A stretch of DNA of 64,000 bases, taken from assembly GCA_026770025.1 (NCBI GenBank), contig JAMXDE010000003.1:3472001-3536000 (forward strand). The letters run 5' to 3'. Positions 19,758 to 29,802 of the stretch are shown piece after piece. The stretch's first letter is position 1. The number at the start of each line of letters is the position of its first letter. Origin of the DNA: Craspedostauros australis. Taxonomy: Eukaryota; Bacillariophyta; Bacillariophyceae; Mastogloiales; Achnanthaceae. The position numbers and the translations under genes are program-made. The notes beneath the pieces are model-generated. The model worked only from the letters and a program-made list of their open reading frames with translations. It searched no databases and was not told the DNA's origin.

Positions 19758-21116
19758 TTAAACCGACAACGTCCCCTTACTGCTGGCCGTCTGTCCTGCA
19801 CGACGACAATCGATCATGGCGCACACGCGCAAGGCCGCACCGAAGGCCTTGGCGGTGGCCAGGAAGGTATCCTGCACGCTGGCGCCTGGCTTGTTGGTTT
19901 GCACCACGTGCACCGTCATGCGACCATTCATGACGAGGGAATCCAGCACGTGTTCCATCATCTCGCAGGTCAGCTTGGTGTGCTGCTGCAAGGAACCAAC
20001 GTCCAGCGTGCTGTTGATCGTGTCGTCGTCGACGTACTCTTGGCGTTGCAGAAACTCTTCCAAGTTGTGTCCCAAGCATGGGCGGTTGCTGAGATCCATC
20101 GTGACTTCGACCGTGGCGTCGTTGTGCTGACCCTTGCCCAGCCACATGCGATTCAACCCCGCCTTGGTGCCCAAGGCTTGCGTCAGGCACTGGCCAATTG
20201 CGATGCTGACATCCTCCGCAGTGTGATGCTCGTCGACCCACAGATCGCCCTTGCACTCCACAGTGAGGCTCATTTCAGCAGCTTCCGCCAACAGCGTGTA
20301 GAAAGTATCCAGCACCGGAATGCCCGTCGAGATCTGCACGTTGACATCGGGCTGGCTCAATCGCAAATCGATCTCGATCGACGTTTCTTTCGTCTGGCGC
20401 GCCACCTTGCCTTGGCGGTTCAGCGCGGCGCTGGCCTTTTGATTTTCGCTTTGGGCGGCCCACAGACTGTCGGGATAGGACGAGTCCAGCAGGGTGCGCA
20501 AGGCACGAGAGAACGCCTTGAAGGCCGATTCGCACACGTGATGGGCGTTGGTGCCACGGATCTGCTGCAGGGTGATGTTCAAGTGAGATTCCGACGCCAC
20601 GCCCTTCCAGAATTCGGCCAGCGCGATGGTCTCCAACGACCCAATGTGCTTGCGTCCACCCGCCTTCGGGAAGTGACCGTAGGGTGTCAGATCTCCCGAC
20701 AGCTCTCCGTTCGTGGGGACGCGTTGCAACACGCATTCCACCAACGCCTCGTCCAACGGACAGCAGAATCGGAAGGATTCCTTCTCCAGCGAGGCCATGG
20801 CGTCGCTGTCCGTCCACATCGACGCCATCATCTGATTCAGCTCCGACCCAACAGCTCGTCCCACCGTTTCCAGCAACGCCTTCTGATCCTGGTTGGCATG
20901 GAAGTTGCGATTCTCGCCGCTGTCGCTGCTTCTGCTGCCGCCGCCTCCCGCCAACTGAACCTGCAGACCGATGCCAACTTGCGCATGGGAATTCAGTTGA
21001 TCGATCATGTGATCGAAGTAACCGATTCCTGTGGAGATGGGAACGCCCTTCAACTTTGCCTCGTTGGCGAGCTTCAGGTTCGAGATCTGGAAGAGGGAGG
21101 AGGGAGAGACCGTCAT
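19758..21116 (-). CDS. Imidazoleglycerol-phosphate dehydratase, two fused divergent copies
   Basis: Intronless, 452 residues, about twice the usual 190-200 of IGPD (HIS3/HisB), which makes imidazole acetol phosphate in histidine synthesis. Copy 1 is about residues 10-210 and copy 2 about 240-452. Copy 1 keeps STGIGYFDHM (His36), PLDEAL and NAHHVCES (His192, His193, Glu196), but the first HHxxE motif has become N75 Q76...K79. Copy 2 keeps DEHHTAED (His297, His298, Glu301), CEMMEH (His389) and the terminal SSKG. It has LDTF in place of the DHM site and no second HHxxE (positions 415-419 read QDTFL). Together the two copies supply one full set of metal and substrate motifs. IGPD active sites form at subunit interfaces in a 24-mer, so a composite site is plausible. 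No plastid signal is visible. Confidence 0.93.
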   Translation of the reverse strand: MTVSPSSLFQISNLKLANEAKLKGVPISTGIGYFDHMIDQLNSHAQVGIGLQVQLAGGGGSRSSDSGENRNFHANQDQKALLETVGRAVGSELNQMMASMWTDSDAMASLEKESFRFCCPLDEALVECVLQRVPTNGELSGDLTPYGHFPKAGGRKHIGSLETIALAEFWKGVASESHLNITLQQIRGTNAHHVCESAFKAFSRALRTLLDSSYPDSLWAAQSENQKASAALNRQGKVARQTKETSIEIDLRLSQPDVNVQISTGIPVLDTFYTLLAEAAEMSLTVECKGDLWVDEHHTAEDVSIAIGQCLTQALGTKAGLNRMWLGKGQHNDATVEVTMDLSNRPCLGHNLEEFLQRQEYVDDDTINSTLDVGSLQQHTKLTCEMMEHVLDSLVMNGRMTVHVVQTNKPGASVQDTFLATAKAFGAALRVCAMIDCRRAGQTASSKGTLSV

Positions 21117-21671
21117 GGTGCGAGATGGAAGGGGAGTGGGTCAACGCTGTTCGAGGAAGTGAGGGGCAACAGCATGAACTGGATTCTATGGTGAGCTCGC
21201 TGTAATCTGTTGCTCAGCATTCCACCCATGACGACAACGTGCGTTGATGTTGTGTGCACGTTTCTGGGTGGGTTTGGTTGTTTGTGGTGGGTGAAATTGT
21301 TGATGACGAATCGTCCAAACACGGTACCACCATCGTGAAGCCACAAGTATCCATCATTCGCATCAAGGACAGACTGAGATATCCCCGATTGAAATTTTGC
21401 TGATATTATTAACAAATCAGTGTTTACCACGGTCCCCGGACATCACCCGCCCAAAACACGAAATCAAGGCAACCAGAAAATGAGGGTGGACGCAGAAACC
21501 GAAGGAGGCCCCACACATCACAGACAATCGCATCTCCACTCGTGTGTGCGCTCGTGTGTGTGCAGCCGGAGAGCATCAAGAAGGAAGCAATACTAACTTG
21601 GACCCAATCGAGGCAGCTGGAGAAGGGTGCGTTTTGGTAACGAAGAATAACAACAGCTCAAGCATCACACG
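21117..21671. promoter_or_regulatory. Divergent intergenic region
   Basis: These 555 bases lie between the IGPD gene (minus) and the NCA2 homologue (plus) and presumably hold both promoters. An AT-rich patch lies at 21395-21425. No clear motif was recognised. Confidence 0.4.
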
Positions 21672-24600
21672 ATGACGTCAAATGGCGGATCTGCTCCACG
21701 GAAAGGCGCATCACCTCTGGCTCCTTCCCGAGGAACGAACTCGACATCAACAAGCATCAGAGGAAGCACAAACACAAACACGAGCACAGAACCGAATGCG
21801 GCATCCAGCGCGGGATCGGCCGCAGCATCCGCACAGCAGTACTTCTGGAGCACAGCAGATTCGATGAGATCAGCAGTCGATCGATCGTATGCCTATGCCT
21901 CCGACTTGGTCGCATCCACGGGATACTACGGTGGCTGGGCCGATGCGGGTTCAGCGATGCACGAACATGCGAAGGGCAGCACGGAGGCGTCGCACCCAAT
22001 CATCGACAAGCTCCCAAGTCATGACAGCGATTCCAAGCACTCGCGTGGTTCTGCCAACTTGCTCACCGGACCGATGTTCACCGGCCTCTTTCAGAATCCG
22101 TACATTTCCATCCGCGGTGGACGCAACGATCAGGCTCAGCCTCATGACAGTCTCATGGCCGTGCGTTCCTTGCTGAACACGGTCCCCGTTCACAGTCGTT
22201 CCTTCGATCCTGCCGAGAGCGACGAGTACGATGTCTACGGCGAGAATGGCTCCAAGGATTCGTCGTCGGCGGACTCGCACGGCGACAATCTCAGTTGCAC
22301 CGCGACTATCGCGGCCGCGAGACACAATCAGGAGGCATTGTCGTCGCCGTCCGAAACCGCGTCGCAGCTGGCGGAGGGGACATTGCGAGCGTATCGAGAT
22401 TTGGCTCTGGACGAGGCCGTAGAGCTGCATGAGGCCTTGCGGTATTGGTCCTACCGATGGGAGCGGCCCATGTTGTCATGGTTGGAGGCTGGTCCTCATG
22501 GTACGCACGATGTAACATGGCACGGCATGGCATGGCGCGTTCTAACACGGGATAGCATGACACAGCGTTGGAGGTGCGATGGGAGGAGTCCAAGTATGAT
22601 GCGCGTGTCTTTGTGTTTGCCCGTTTGCTTCTTTGTACTGTCCGTTGGGCGCAGCGATGCGGTCGATGGTCCCATTGGGCTTTGAAAATCATTTTTGTAC
22701 AGCAGTTTGACACCGATGTTGTAAGGACGGAGCGCCAGCACAGTTGCATTGCGCAGACTATTCACATTCACCGACGCCTACACACATGCACACTCAAAAA
22801 CTGCCTTATCATCCATTCTGATAATCATTCTACCATTATCTGCAGTCTGGTTCTCCCCGATGGGGTACGACCATCATGTGATCGGGCAGAAAGTGACGCA
22901 GATCCAAGCTGTTCTCGCACGCCGGTGTGCATCCATTGGGGATCTTCAAAAGGTACGTCGGATGCAGAGTGTTTTATCCATTTTATGGTCCAACATTCAC
23001 AGTAGCGTAAAAAAGAGGACGGGAATAACAGTCATACTGGTCAGGATGCAAACAGTGATATGCAGCGGCGTGCGTAGTATTCGCGTGGTCGGCCGTATCG
23101 GCATCGAAGTGCAGGTGCAGATATGCTTCTGTCGTTGCACGAGTACGCAACTTTGCTCACCATTCCTCATTTCTGCTTTTCTCGGATTGCTTGCAGCATC
23201 TATTGCGATCGGGTTGGCAACGTGGAGTCTCCGCCTGGGGCGTGCTGGGTGAAGGAGGCGAATGGGCAGCCGTGACCATATTTGATGGATCCATGGCTGC
23301 CGACACTCCAGTGCAACAGACCGTCAGCCGTCCATTGCCACCGGGGCGCTTCCAACGCGTCTCGTCCGAGCTCAGCGAAATGCGTCTCCCAAAGCTGGAT
23401 GGCATTCCCTCGGGTGCGCCGCAATCCAACGTCAGCAACCTGCCCAGTCACTCAGGTCATCATAATGCTTTGTACTACGCCGATATCTTCGTTCGCAACC
23501 AGCATGATGGGAAGATACACATCGACGATCCAGCGCTGGCCCAATGGTCGGTGGATGCAATCCATCTTGTTCGCAAGCAGCTCCGAAGAGCATCCAATGG
23601 TATGCTGAGGTTGCCGTACCAAGAGCATTGGCATGATGAGAATTGCGGCAACTTCAGCCACGATATCCACAACAAAAGTGCCACTTCTACGAACACGCCC
23701 ACCATGAGCAATCCCAACGCCAAGGTCAACATCGGCACCAACTCCAACCCCAATACCAGCCAGGAAGGTCCTTCGACTGGTGACGGGGGCGATTTTGGTT
23801 TCTTCGACTCCTCTCAACAACTGGACGAGATCGAACGCTTGGATGTGGCAGCAACCGATGAAAGCATGAGGAAAACCCCGTCGTGGGCAGCTTTGCCGCA
23901 GCCTAGCTCCAAGCATGGGCTCAACGAATCCATGCAATCCATACCCGAAACATCTCCAGATGAGCAGACGCGGGCGAAGGTCACTAACCTTCATCTCATG
24001 GCGAAAGAAGTTGGCAGCTTGTTGGATGTCATGAAAGATGTCATCGCCATGCAAAGGGCACGTCGGTTGGATGTATTGAAACAGCCGAACTGGATGAGAC
24101 GGAACTGGTACATCACGGCACTTGGCGTGCCGGCCTTCCTGTTCCTTTGCATCCGACTCTCCGAAAATGGATACGGTATCCAATTCATCAAATTCACCGC
24201 ATCCCAAATCATCACATTCTTCAAGGAGCACATCAACGAACCCGTCGTGGCCATCTTCGATGAACTTGTGAAAGGATCCGAGAATATTAGCGACAGAGAG
24301 ACGCGGAACATCGTGGTTGAGAATTTGCAGCTGATGATACGGAGCTGGCTTGACGAGAACTACCCCAGCATGAACGAGCAAGAACGGGATTTCCGCGCCA
24401 AGTCCATGGACATGTCTCTGATCGAAACCAAGAAGGCGGAGAGCTTGAAGACCTTTTACGAAATTAACAACGTCATTCGGATGAGCTTCATCGAAGCACA
24501 GTTCCTCAAAAAGGTGAGCAACAGCGCCATGCGGATGCCGCGAGGTATGGACAAGTGTGCACGGGTACACAGACACGCAAGCATGCATGACGTCCATGAT

Positions 24601-25878
24601 CCTATCGAACATTCTAGTAGGATGCGCAGCGTGCCCATGCAGCATCGCAAGGCCTTGCAAGTGTACCAACGTTGACATCGAAGCCTTCCAATCGTCCTCT
24701 GGTAGTTTTGATCTCACCCATGTGTTGCGTACTTGTTCCGTGCCATATGGCCACCCAAAATGCTCACCCTCACATTCACTTGCATCCCCATCGTCATCGC
24801 CATCATTATGATCGCTACGGTCTGTATGTGCGTGTCTGTACATGTGTCATGCACTTCTGCTGACCTACATCGTACTCGTACGTGCTCTTCGCACCTTCCC
24901 CTCAACTGCCTCAAATGCCCCATAGGAAATGATGAATGCGCTTGTGGCACTCGATGATATGCAAGCATCGAACAACATGAACATGAACCTTGCGGCTGTC
25001 ACGCCTGCAGTGTTCTTGATCTACGCATGCCAGCGAATGCTTCGATTCGTGCGATACGCTTTGCTGAAGTTGGGAAAGAGCAAGGAGGAGACGTATGGTT
25101 CCTTCCAGCATGGACTGCTCGAGATGGAACGCCTGCTGGTGATGCGAGATAATTCATCATCGTATCAAACGCCCATGCTTCGCCACGATAGCGTTGCCGG
25201 TGCTGGTCCAGCACAGCAAACGCGCGGGGGTCTTCGCCATGATGGTATCGTGCTGAGGTCAGACGACTTAGGTAGGTACTGCCGCTGTGATGGCATTCCT
25301 GCGCTTGGTTCCTCTTCCTTGTGGATTGCTTTGTCTCACTGAACTAACATGTTCTACCTTGCTCGCTCGATCAACGAGTATTGTCAAATGTGTGATACTC
25401 CTGCTTCGCAACTCAGGTATGATGATGTTGCACATTCACGAGTTGCGAACGATCCTGTGGAGAGACCGTCGTCGCTTTTCATCAAATGACATTCGGAGCG
25501 TCGCTGAGGACTTGGCAGAACTGGCTGGGGAACGAGGTACGTTGATGTGACGCATGCTCTCGAGTACGGCCATCGTGCCGTCCTTGATGACGACGATGCT
25601 TGATGATGATGATGATGATGGCGATACCGACAGGACGATTCTCCACCATACAAGTGCGTGTGTTTGCTATCTTCTCATTAAAACCCTCCGAGTGCGTTCG
25701 TGCACAACTTCGCAACTCTGTTTGGTTCTTGCTACTCGTGCACTATCCTGCTCTGCTTTGTCCCGCAATGCACTCCGCTCTGTCTTTGTCAGGTGCGGTC
25801 TGCGTCAGCCAGCAAATTCAGATCATCGCCCGCATGAGCAGGACGTATGCGTTCCTGAGGGTCAGAAATCATGGATGA
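21672..25878 (+). CDS. NCA2-like mitochondrial protein, seven exons
   Basis: Manual model with exons 21672-22500, 22846-22952, 23197-24513, 24926-25271, 25417-25536, 25634-25653 and 25813-25878. All junctions are GT-AG and phases agree, giving 934 residues. The NCA2 domain (ATP synthase regulation protein, required in yeast for ATP6/ATP8 expression) spans exons 3-7. It includes RNWYITALGVPAFLFLCI (first membrane segment), a long helical region with NIVVENLQLMIRSWLDE and FIEAQFLKK, then MNALVALDDMQASNN and NLAAVTPAVFLIYACQRML (second membrane segment). The end of the domain reads MLHIHELRTILW and, across the 20-base sixth exon, FSTIQ/QIQIIARMSRTYAFL. The first 300 residues are Ser-rich and poorly conserved. 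The last acceptor (CCAG at 25812) was chosen because the nearer one breaks the frame. The location is inferred from the family. Confidence 0.85.
25599..25621 (+). repeat. GAT microsatellite before the 20-base exon of the NCA2-like gene
   Basis: A run of GAT units in the fifth intron, ending about a dozen bases before the acceptor of the micro-exon at 25634. It replaces the usual pyrimidine-rich tract. Confidence 0.8.
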
Positions 25879-26066
25879 AAGAGTGCGTAACGCAGCAACG
25901 GAATCACGGCACTACCTTGCTCCGCCATCTCTATTCAACACCATCGATGTTCGCGTAACGATGAAGTGCTGAATTGAATTCATGTCGCAAGAAAATAGAG
26001 ATGTAGACTGTTTTTTAACGCTTATCAATGGGAGAGTACTCTGAGACCATCCCTGTGCAATGATGT

Positions 26067-27758
26067 TCACCACTTCCTGCGCGATTGCTGCCTGGGAGGC
26101 TCGTGCATCCTTTGGTTGTCACGCGGTCGACGATTGTCCATGCGTTGATGGGGTGGCGGAGGACCGTCGAAGTGACCAGGAGGGAAGGGGTGCGGTGGCA
26201 TCCTTCCATAATGATGATGCCCCTCGTCGAACGGCTTCGGTTGTTTCGGTTGCTGCGCCGGTCCGTAGTGATTGTTCTGCTCTGGAGGAGGAGGGCGGTT
26301 GCGCCAGGGGGCGTCATGGTCATCGAAGAAACGACGCTCGTCTCGCGGAGGATGGGCCGGGTGACCGTAGTACCCTGCCGGCGGCATGTTCTTGGGGTGT
26401 GGTGGATAACGTTCCTCCCGCCGATGCTCGCGTGGCCGGCCGCCATCCCTGTGCATGTCGCGTTGGCTGCGGTCGCGGTCACGTTCGCGTGCACGATCGC
26501 GCTCCGATTCTCGCTCCCGATCTCGTTGGCGGCGTGAATCCTGCGCCCGTCCATGATCCGGTTCGCCGCGACCATTGCGCTCCCTGCGCCGTGAAGGATC
26601 CTCTTCGCGGTCCCCGTGCGACTTTCTGGAGCGCCGTTCCCGCGACGACGAGCGCCGACGCTTCCTTCTGTCGTCGTCCAGGCTGTCGGCGCGGCGTCGG
26701 CCTGATCTGGACCTCCTGCCGCCTTCGCGTCCGCGGGCCTCTCCCAGCTCGGCCGGGTCGACGATGCCCCACCAGGACAGCGGCCAAGGTTCCTTGCCCT
26801 GCGGGAAATCCTCGGGAAAGATTGGTATCTTGGGCTGCATGACGATGTTTCCCATCGTGTCGGTGTCGAAGAAATCAAACTCGTCGTTGGCTTGGAAGGA
26901 CATGAAAAGATCGAAGGTGCCTGCCGATGAAGACTTCTGGAATTGGCCCATAACGTCGTCCTGCAGAATCTTGGTGCAGGCGCTTTCGATGCTGTCCAGC
27001 AATCGCGTTTTCCTGGAGCTTGCAATGAAGGCTGCAGCGTCCGAGGGTTGAGACTGATATTGGTACAGTTTGGCCGCGGAGTTCTGTTTATCTTGAGACG
27101 ATGGAGTCGGAACCACGACAGGGGGCGTCATGCGCGGAGTGACATTCAACTGCGTCTCAGGTTGCCTTAATCTGTCCTTTGATCCTCCGGCACTCTTGTT
27201 GTTCTGTTTGCTTGATGCACCACCATCCGATCGCCTTTCGCTGCGAGACCTCGCTTGTTTTTTGGATGGCTGATTTGCTCCGTCGTCTTTCCTCTCCTTC
27301 CTCTTGCCGCCGCTGCTGCTGTTCTTAATGCTAGTGTTGGTGTTGTTGTTGGTGTTATTGTTGATATTGCTGCTGGCCGAGGCGGATGGGGCCTTCATCC
27401 CGGAAAGCAACGAGGTCATCTCCGGCTTTGCCTCCTTTTTGGGGATGCCTCCGGGCGACTTTTTGGGAATCATCGTCCCTTCCTTCTTCGGCTTCTCCAC
27501 CTCCTTCGTCGTCGTCCGCACCTGGCTACGCAGCTGCCGCTCCTTGCTTTCGTCCTTGGACTTCTTGACGCGTCCCATCAACCGATTCCTCATCGCATCG
27601 CCGTCGGATGGCTTCTCATCGAACTCCGCCTCCGGCGATTCCTCGTCAGCAATGAAGTCATCATCGTCGTCGAAGTCATCGCTGCGAACGGCCGATCCTC
27701 TCGATGCCTTGCGACGCAGTTGTCTCATGCGCGTTGCGCGCTCGCTGCCTGACACCAT
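26067..27758 (-). CDS. Arg/Asp/Glu-rich nuclear protein, possibly RNA-related
   Basis: A 563-residue single-exon protein from ATG 27758 (MVSGSERATRMRQLRR). The frame stays open 29 codons further upstream, with another ATG at 27845. Residues 1-200 are acidic and basic low complexity with Lys-rich and Asn runs. A compact, more ordered core lies at about 250-345 (KTRLLDSIESACTKILQDDV, TFDLFMSFQANDEFDFFD, EDFPQGKEPWPLSWWGIVDP). From about 350 onward there are RS/RD/RE dipeptides typical of splicing-associated SR-like proteins, then a Pro/His-rich tail. I do not recognise the core as a known family. A nuclear, RNA-associated role is inferred from composition only. Confidence 0.7.
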   Translation of the reverse strand: MVSGSERATRMRQLRRKASRGSAVRSDDFDDDDDFIADEESPEAEFDEKPSDGDAMRNRLMGRVKKSKDESKERQLRSQVRTTTKEVEKPKKEGTMIPKKSPGGIPKKEAKPEMTSLLSGMKAPSASASSNINNNTNNNTNTSIKNSSSGGKRKERKDDGANQPSKKQARSRSERRSDGGASSKQNNKSAGGSKDRLRQPETQLNVTPRMTPPVVVPTPSSQDKQNSAAKLYQYQSQPSDAAAFIASSRKTRLLDSIESACTKILQDDVMGQFQKSSSAGTFDLFMSFQANDEFDFFDTDTMGNIVMQPKIPIFPEDFPQGKEPWPLSWWGIVDPAELGEARGREGGRRSRSGRRRADSLDDDRRKRRRSSSRERRSRKSHGDREEDPSRRRERNGRGEPDHGRAQDSRRQRDRERESERDRARERDRDRSQRDMHRDGGRPREHRREERYPPHPKNMPPAGYYGHPAHPPRDERRFFDDHDAPWRNRPPPPEQNNHYGPAQQPKQPKPFDEGHHHYGRMPPHPFPPGHFDGPPPPHQRMDNRRPRDNQRMHEPPRQQSRRKW

Positions 27759-28299
27759 CGTTTCCTCTTCTCTTCGCTTGTCTTGTATTCTACGGTAATT
27801 TTTTATAATACTCTCCACGAGAGCACACGTATGATCAGATGCCAACTCTTTCGTTCTCTATTCTCTGCAATGCTCTGCACTTGACGAGTAGAGAGAGAGA
27901 GAGAAAGAGAGAGAGAGGGAGGGGGAGAGCTCGACTTTGTCTGATCTCGATCGTGATCTTGATCTTGGCCTTGATCAATGCAAACCTCTTTGATGGTTTG
28001 TGACTGTTGTTCTTGTGTTGGTGTGTCCTTTTCAATCGCAGCGAATGCACCATGTTTTGTTCCGTTGTGTGGTGTTGCGTCGTGTCGTGTTGGGGTCTGC
28101 GTTGATTCGTCCTGTCTGCTTGTGCACATGTTGGTGGCAGTCGGACCGTCGTCCGGTTGATGTGAAAAAAGAAAGTCGAATGATGTGACAATCATTTCTA
28201 CTTTTCACACGCTATGGCCTATGTTAGTCTATGGGCGTCACGACACAAGCGGATTCTGCCCAAATGGCACCTTGCACCTTCTGTGGAGAATGAATTCTG
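27759..28299. other. Intergenic with GA microsatellite
   Basis: These 541 bases hold the promoter and leader of the Arg-rich protein (minus) and the DNA before the Copia remnant. A GA-rich run covers about 27889-27928 and reads as CT in that leader. The bases just before 28300 do not continue the reverse transcriptase of a Copia element. Confidence 0.5.
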
Positions 28300-28884
28300 A
28301 TGGACCCTGATCACCCCAGGATATCAGAAGACCGCTTCCAGTCATTTGAATGGGAGGACTTCTACCGCGATGCTGAGGAAGCCATGCCAATGGACATGCC
28401 GGAGCCCAGAGGCAACACAGCATCGACACATTGCTTCGTGGATGCCAACCACGCAGCTGACAAGGCGACAAGGCGATCGCAAACAGGGATACTAATCTTC
28501 CTGAATCGTGCACCGGTTCTATGGTACAGCAAGAGGCAGAACTCGGTGGAGACCTCTACCTTTGGGTCAGAGTTCACTGCGATGAGGCTCGCAGTGGAGA
28601 TGGTGTCGTCGCTTCGATACAAGCTGCGCATGTTTGGGGTACCTATCGAAGGACCGACGAATATGTTCTGCGACAACGAGGCAGTCTTCAAGAATGCATC
28701 AACACCCCACTCGACATTGTCGAAGAAGCACCACAGCATCTCCTACCACCGATGCCGAGAGGCTGTTGCCAGCGGTATCATTCGCATAGCGAAAGAGGAT
28801 ACCATGACAAACCTGGCGGACATATTCACGAAGACAATGGCAGCCCCGAAGCGTGAGATGCTGCTTGGTCGATTCTTGTACTAA
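28300..28884 (+). mobile_element. Ty1/Copia RNase H remnant with an intact frame
   Basis: A 194-residue open frame that matches the C-terminal RNase H region of Copia polyproteins. Recognisable segments are CFVDANHAADKATRRSQTG, LNRAPVLWYSKRQNSVET, FGSEFTAMRLAVEMV, MFCDNEAVFKNAS, LSKKHHSISYH and LADIFTKTMAAPKRE. The acidic catalytic residues are kept (Asp in FVDAN, Glu in SEFTAM, Asp in FCDNE). A stop codon precedes the ATG (28291-28293), and no reverse transcriptase, integrase or gag lies upstream, so the element is 5'-truncated. The sequence is close to diatom Copia-type elements as I know them. No LTR was identified. The frame shows no stop or frameshift, so the insertion is recent or the frame is kept. 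Confidence 0.85.
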
Positions 28885-29802
28885 CGAGATAGCCAACAGA
28901 GTCACATGCAAATCTGCGCACAGAGTCGCATACAGAGTCGCGCACAGAGTCGCAAACCGAGTCGCGATGCGTGAGGTTTTTAGGAGGCAAAATGCCGTTT
29001 TCCTACGCGCCAAAACCGGGGACGTCGGGCAGACACAGAGGGCGGTCCAGGGGACCGACAAGTGTCTACACAACGAGGGGACAGAACGAGTTTTGGGATC
29101 ATACGGGTCGTACCGTCTGTCAGTCGACCGTTGCGGTCATCTGGTCTTGTGCAATGACTCCTACGCGCCAACGGTGTAGCAGTTTCGTACGTGAGCATGT
29201 GTCAGCAACAGAATCCTGTCAGAGCAGGAGAGAACACACAGTTTCGAGGACCACAGCTCGAAACAGCAACAACAACAACAACAGCCACTAACGCTAGATA
29301 GGATCGTCTTCTGTGTGTCTTGAGGTCTCTCCTTTGCAGCACTTACCAGCTTGCAAGCATCAGAATTCATTCTGTGGTCTTTAATCGCTACGTAGTTGCA
29401 CGTCATCACTGCTAGTGGCTATTGGCGAATGGCCTTGATAACCGATAGTAGCATCTGCGTCTCCTTGCAGTCACGAACCAGTCCTGTGCAGTCACGCTGC
29501 TCGAGAGTTCATGTGGGTTCTGTGACCTGACACAACCACAGATTCGCCGAAACGGCTTGCTGTTTCCCGAACAAGCCATGGGCACACTCCCCCTCCTTGT
29601 CTGTCGGTCGGAGCAACAATAGCAACAGCAATAACAGCAAACACAGCAACAGTAATTGAATAATAACAATGGTGGAGTAGCCAACTTGAAGAGATCCGAC
29701 GCTACGTTGCGCCACAATTACTGTCATCGTTGCGATTAGTACCATACCGCTGTCGTGATTACTCGGGCTGCGACTGTCATCCACACCATCCACAGAATCA
29801 AC
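28885..29802. other. Region after the Copia remnant: 12-base tandem repeat, CAA-rich tracts, no gene
   Basis: Four imperfect 12-base copies of a CAGAGTCGC-type unit cover 28921-28968, with a related copy near 28896. CAA/CAG-rich stretches occur at about 29263-29286 and 29608-29655. The 28975-29300 part may be 3' untranslated or LTR-derived DNA of the element, but I found no paired LTR. The right end should be the promoter of the glycosyltransferase gene. Confidence 0.45.
28921..28968. repeat. 12-base tandem repeat, four copies
   Basis: The units are CAGAGTCGCATA, CAGAGTCGCGCA, CAGAGTCGCAAA and CCGAGTCGCGAT, starting 37 bases after the Copia stop codon. Confidence 0.85.

Noticed and set aside
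19899..21194. 431-codon plus-strand open frame
   Set aside because: It is antisense to the duplicated IGPD gene, whose two sets of family motifs are clear. The frame has no domain of its own.
23452..24843. 463-codon minus-strand open frame
   Set aside because: It lies opposite the main exon of the NCA2-like gene and runs through its splice donor. No recognisable domain.
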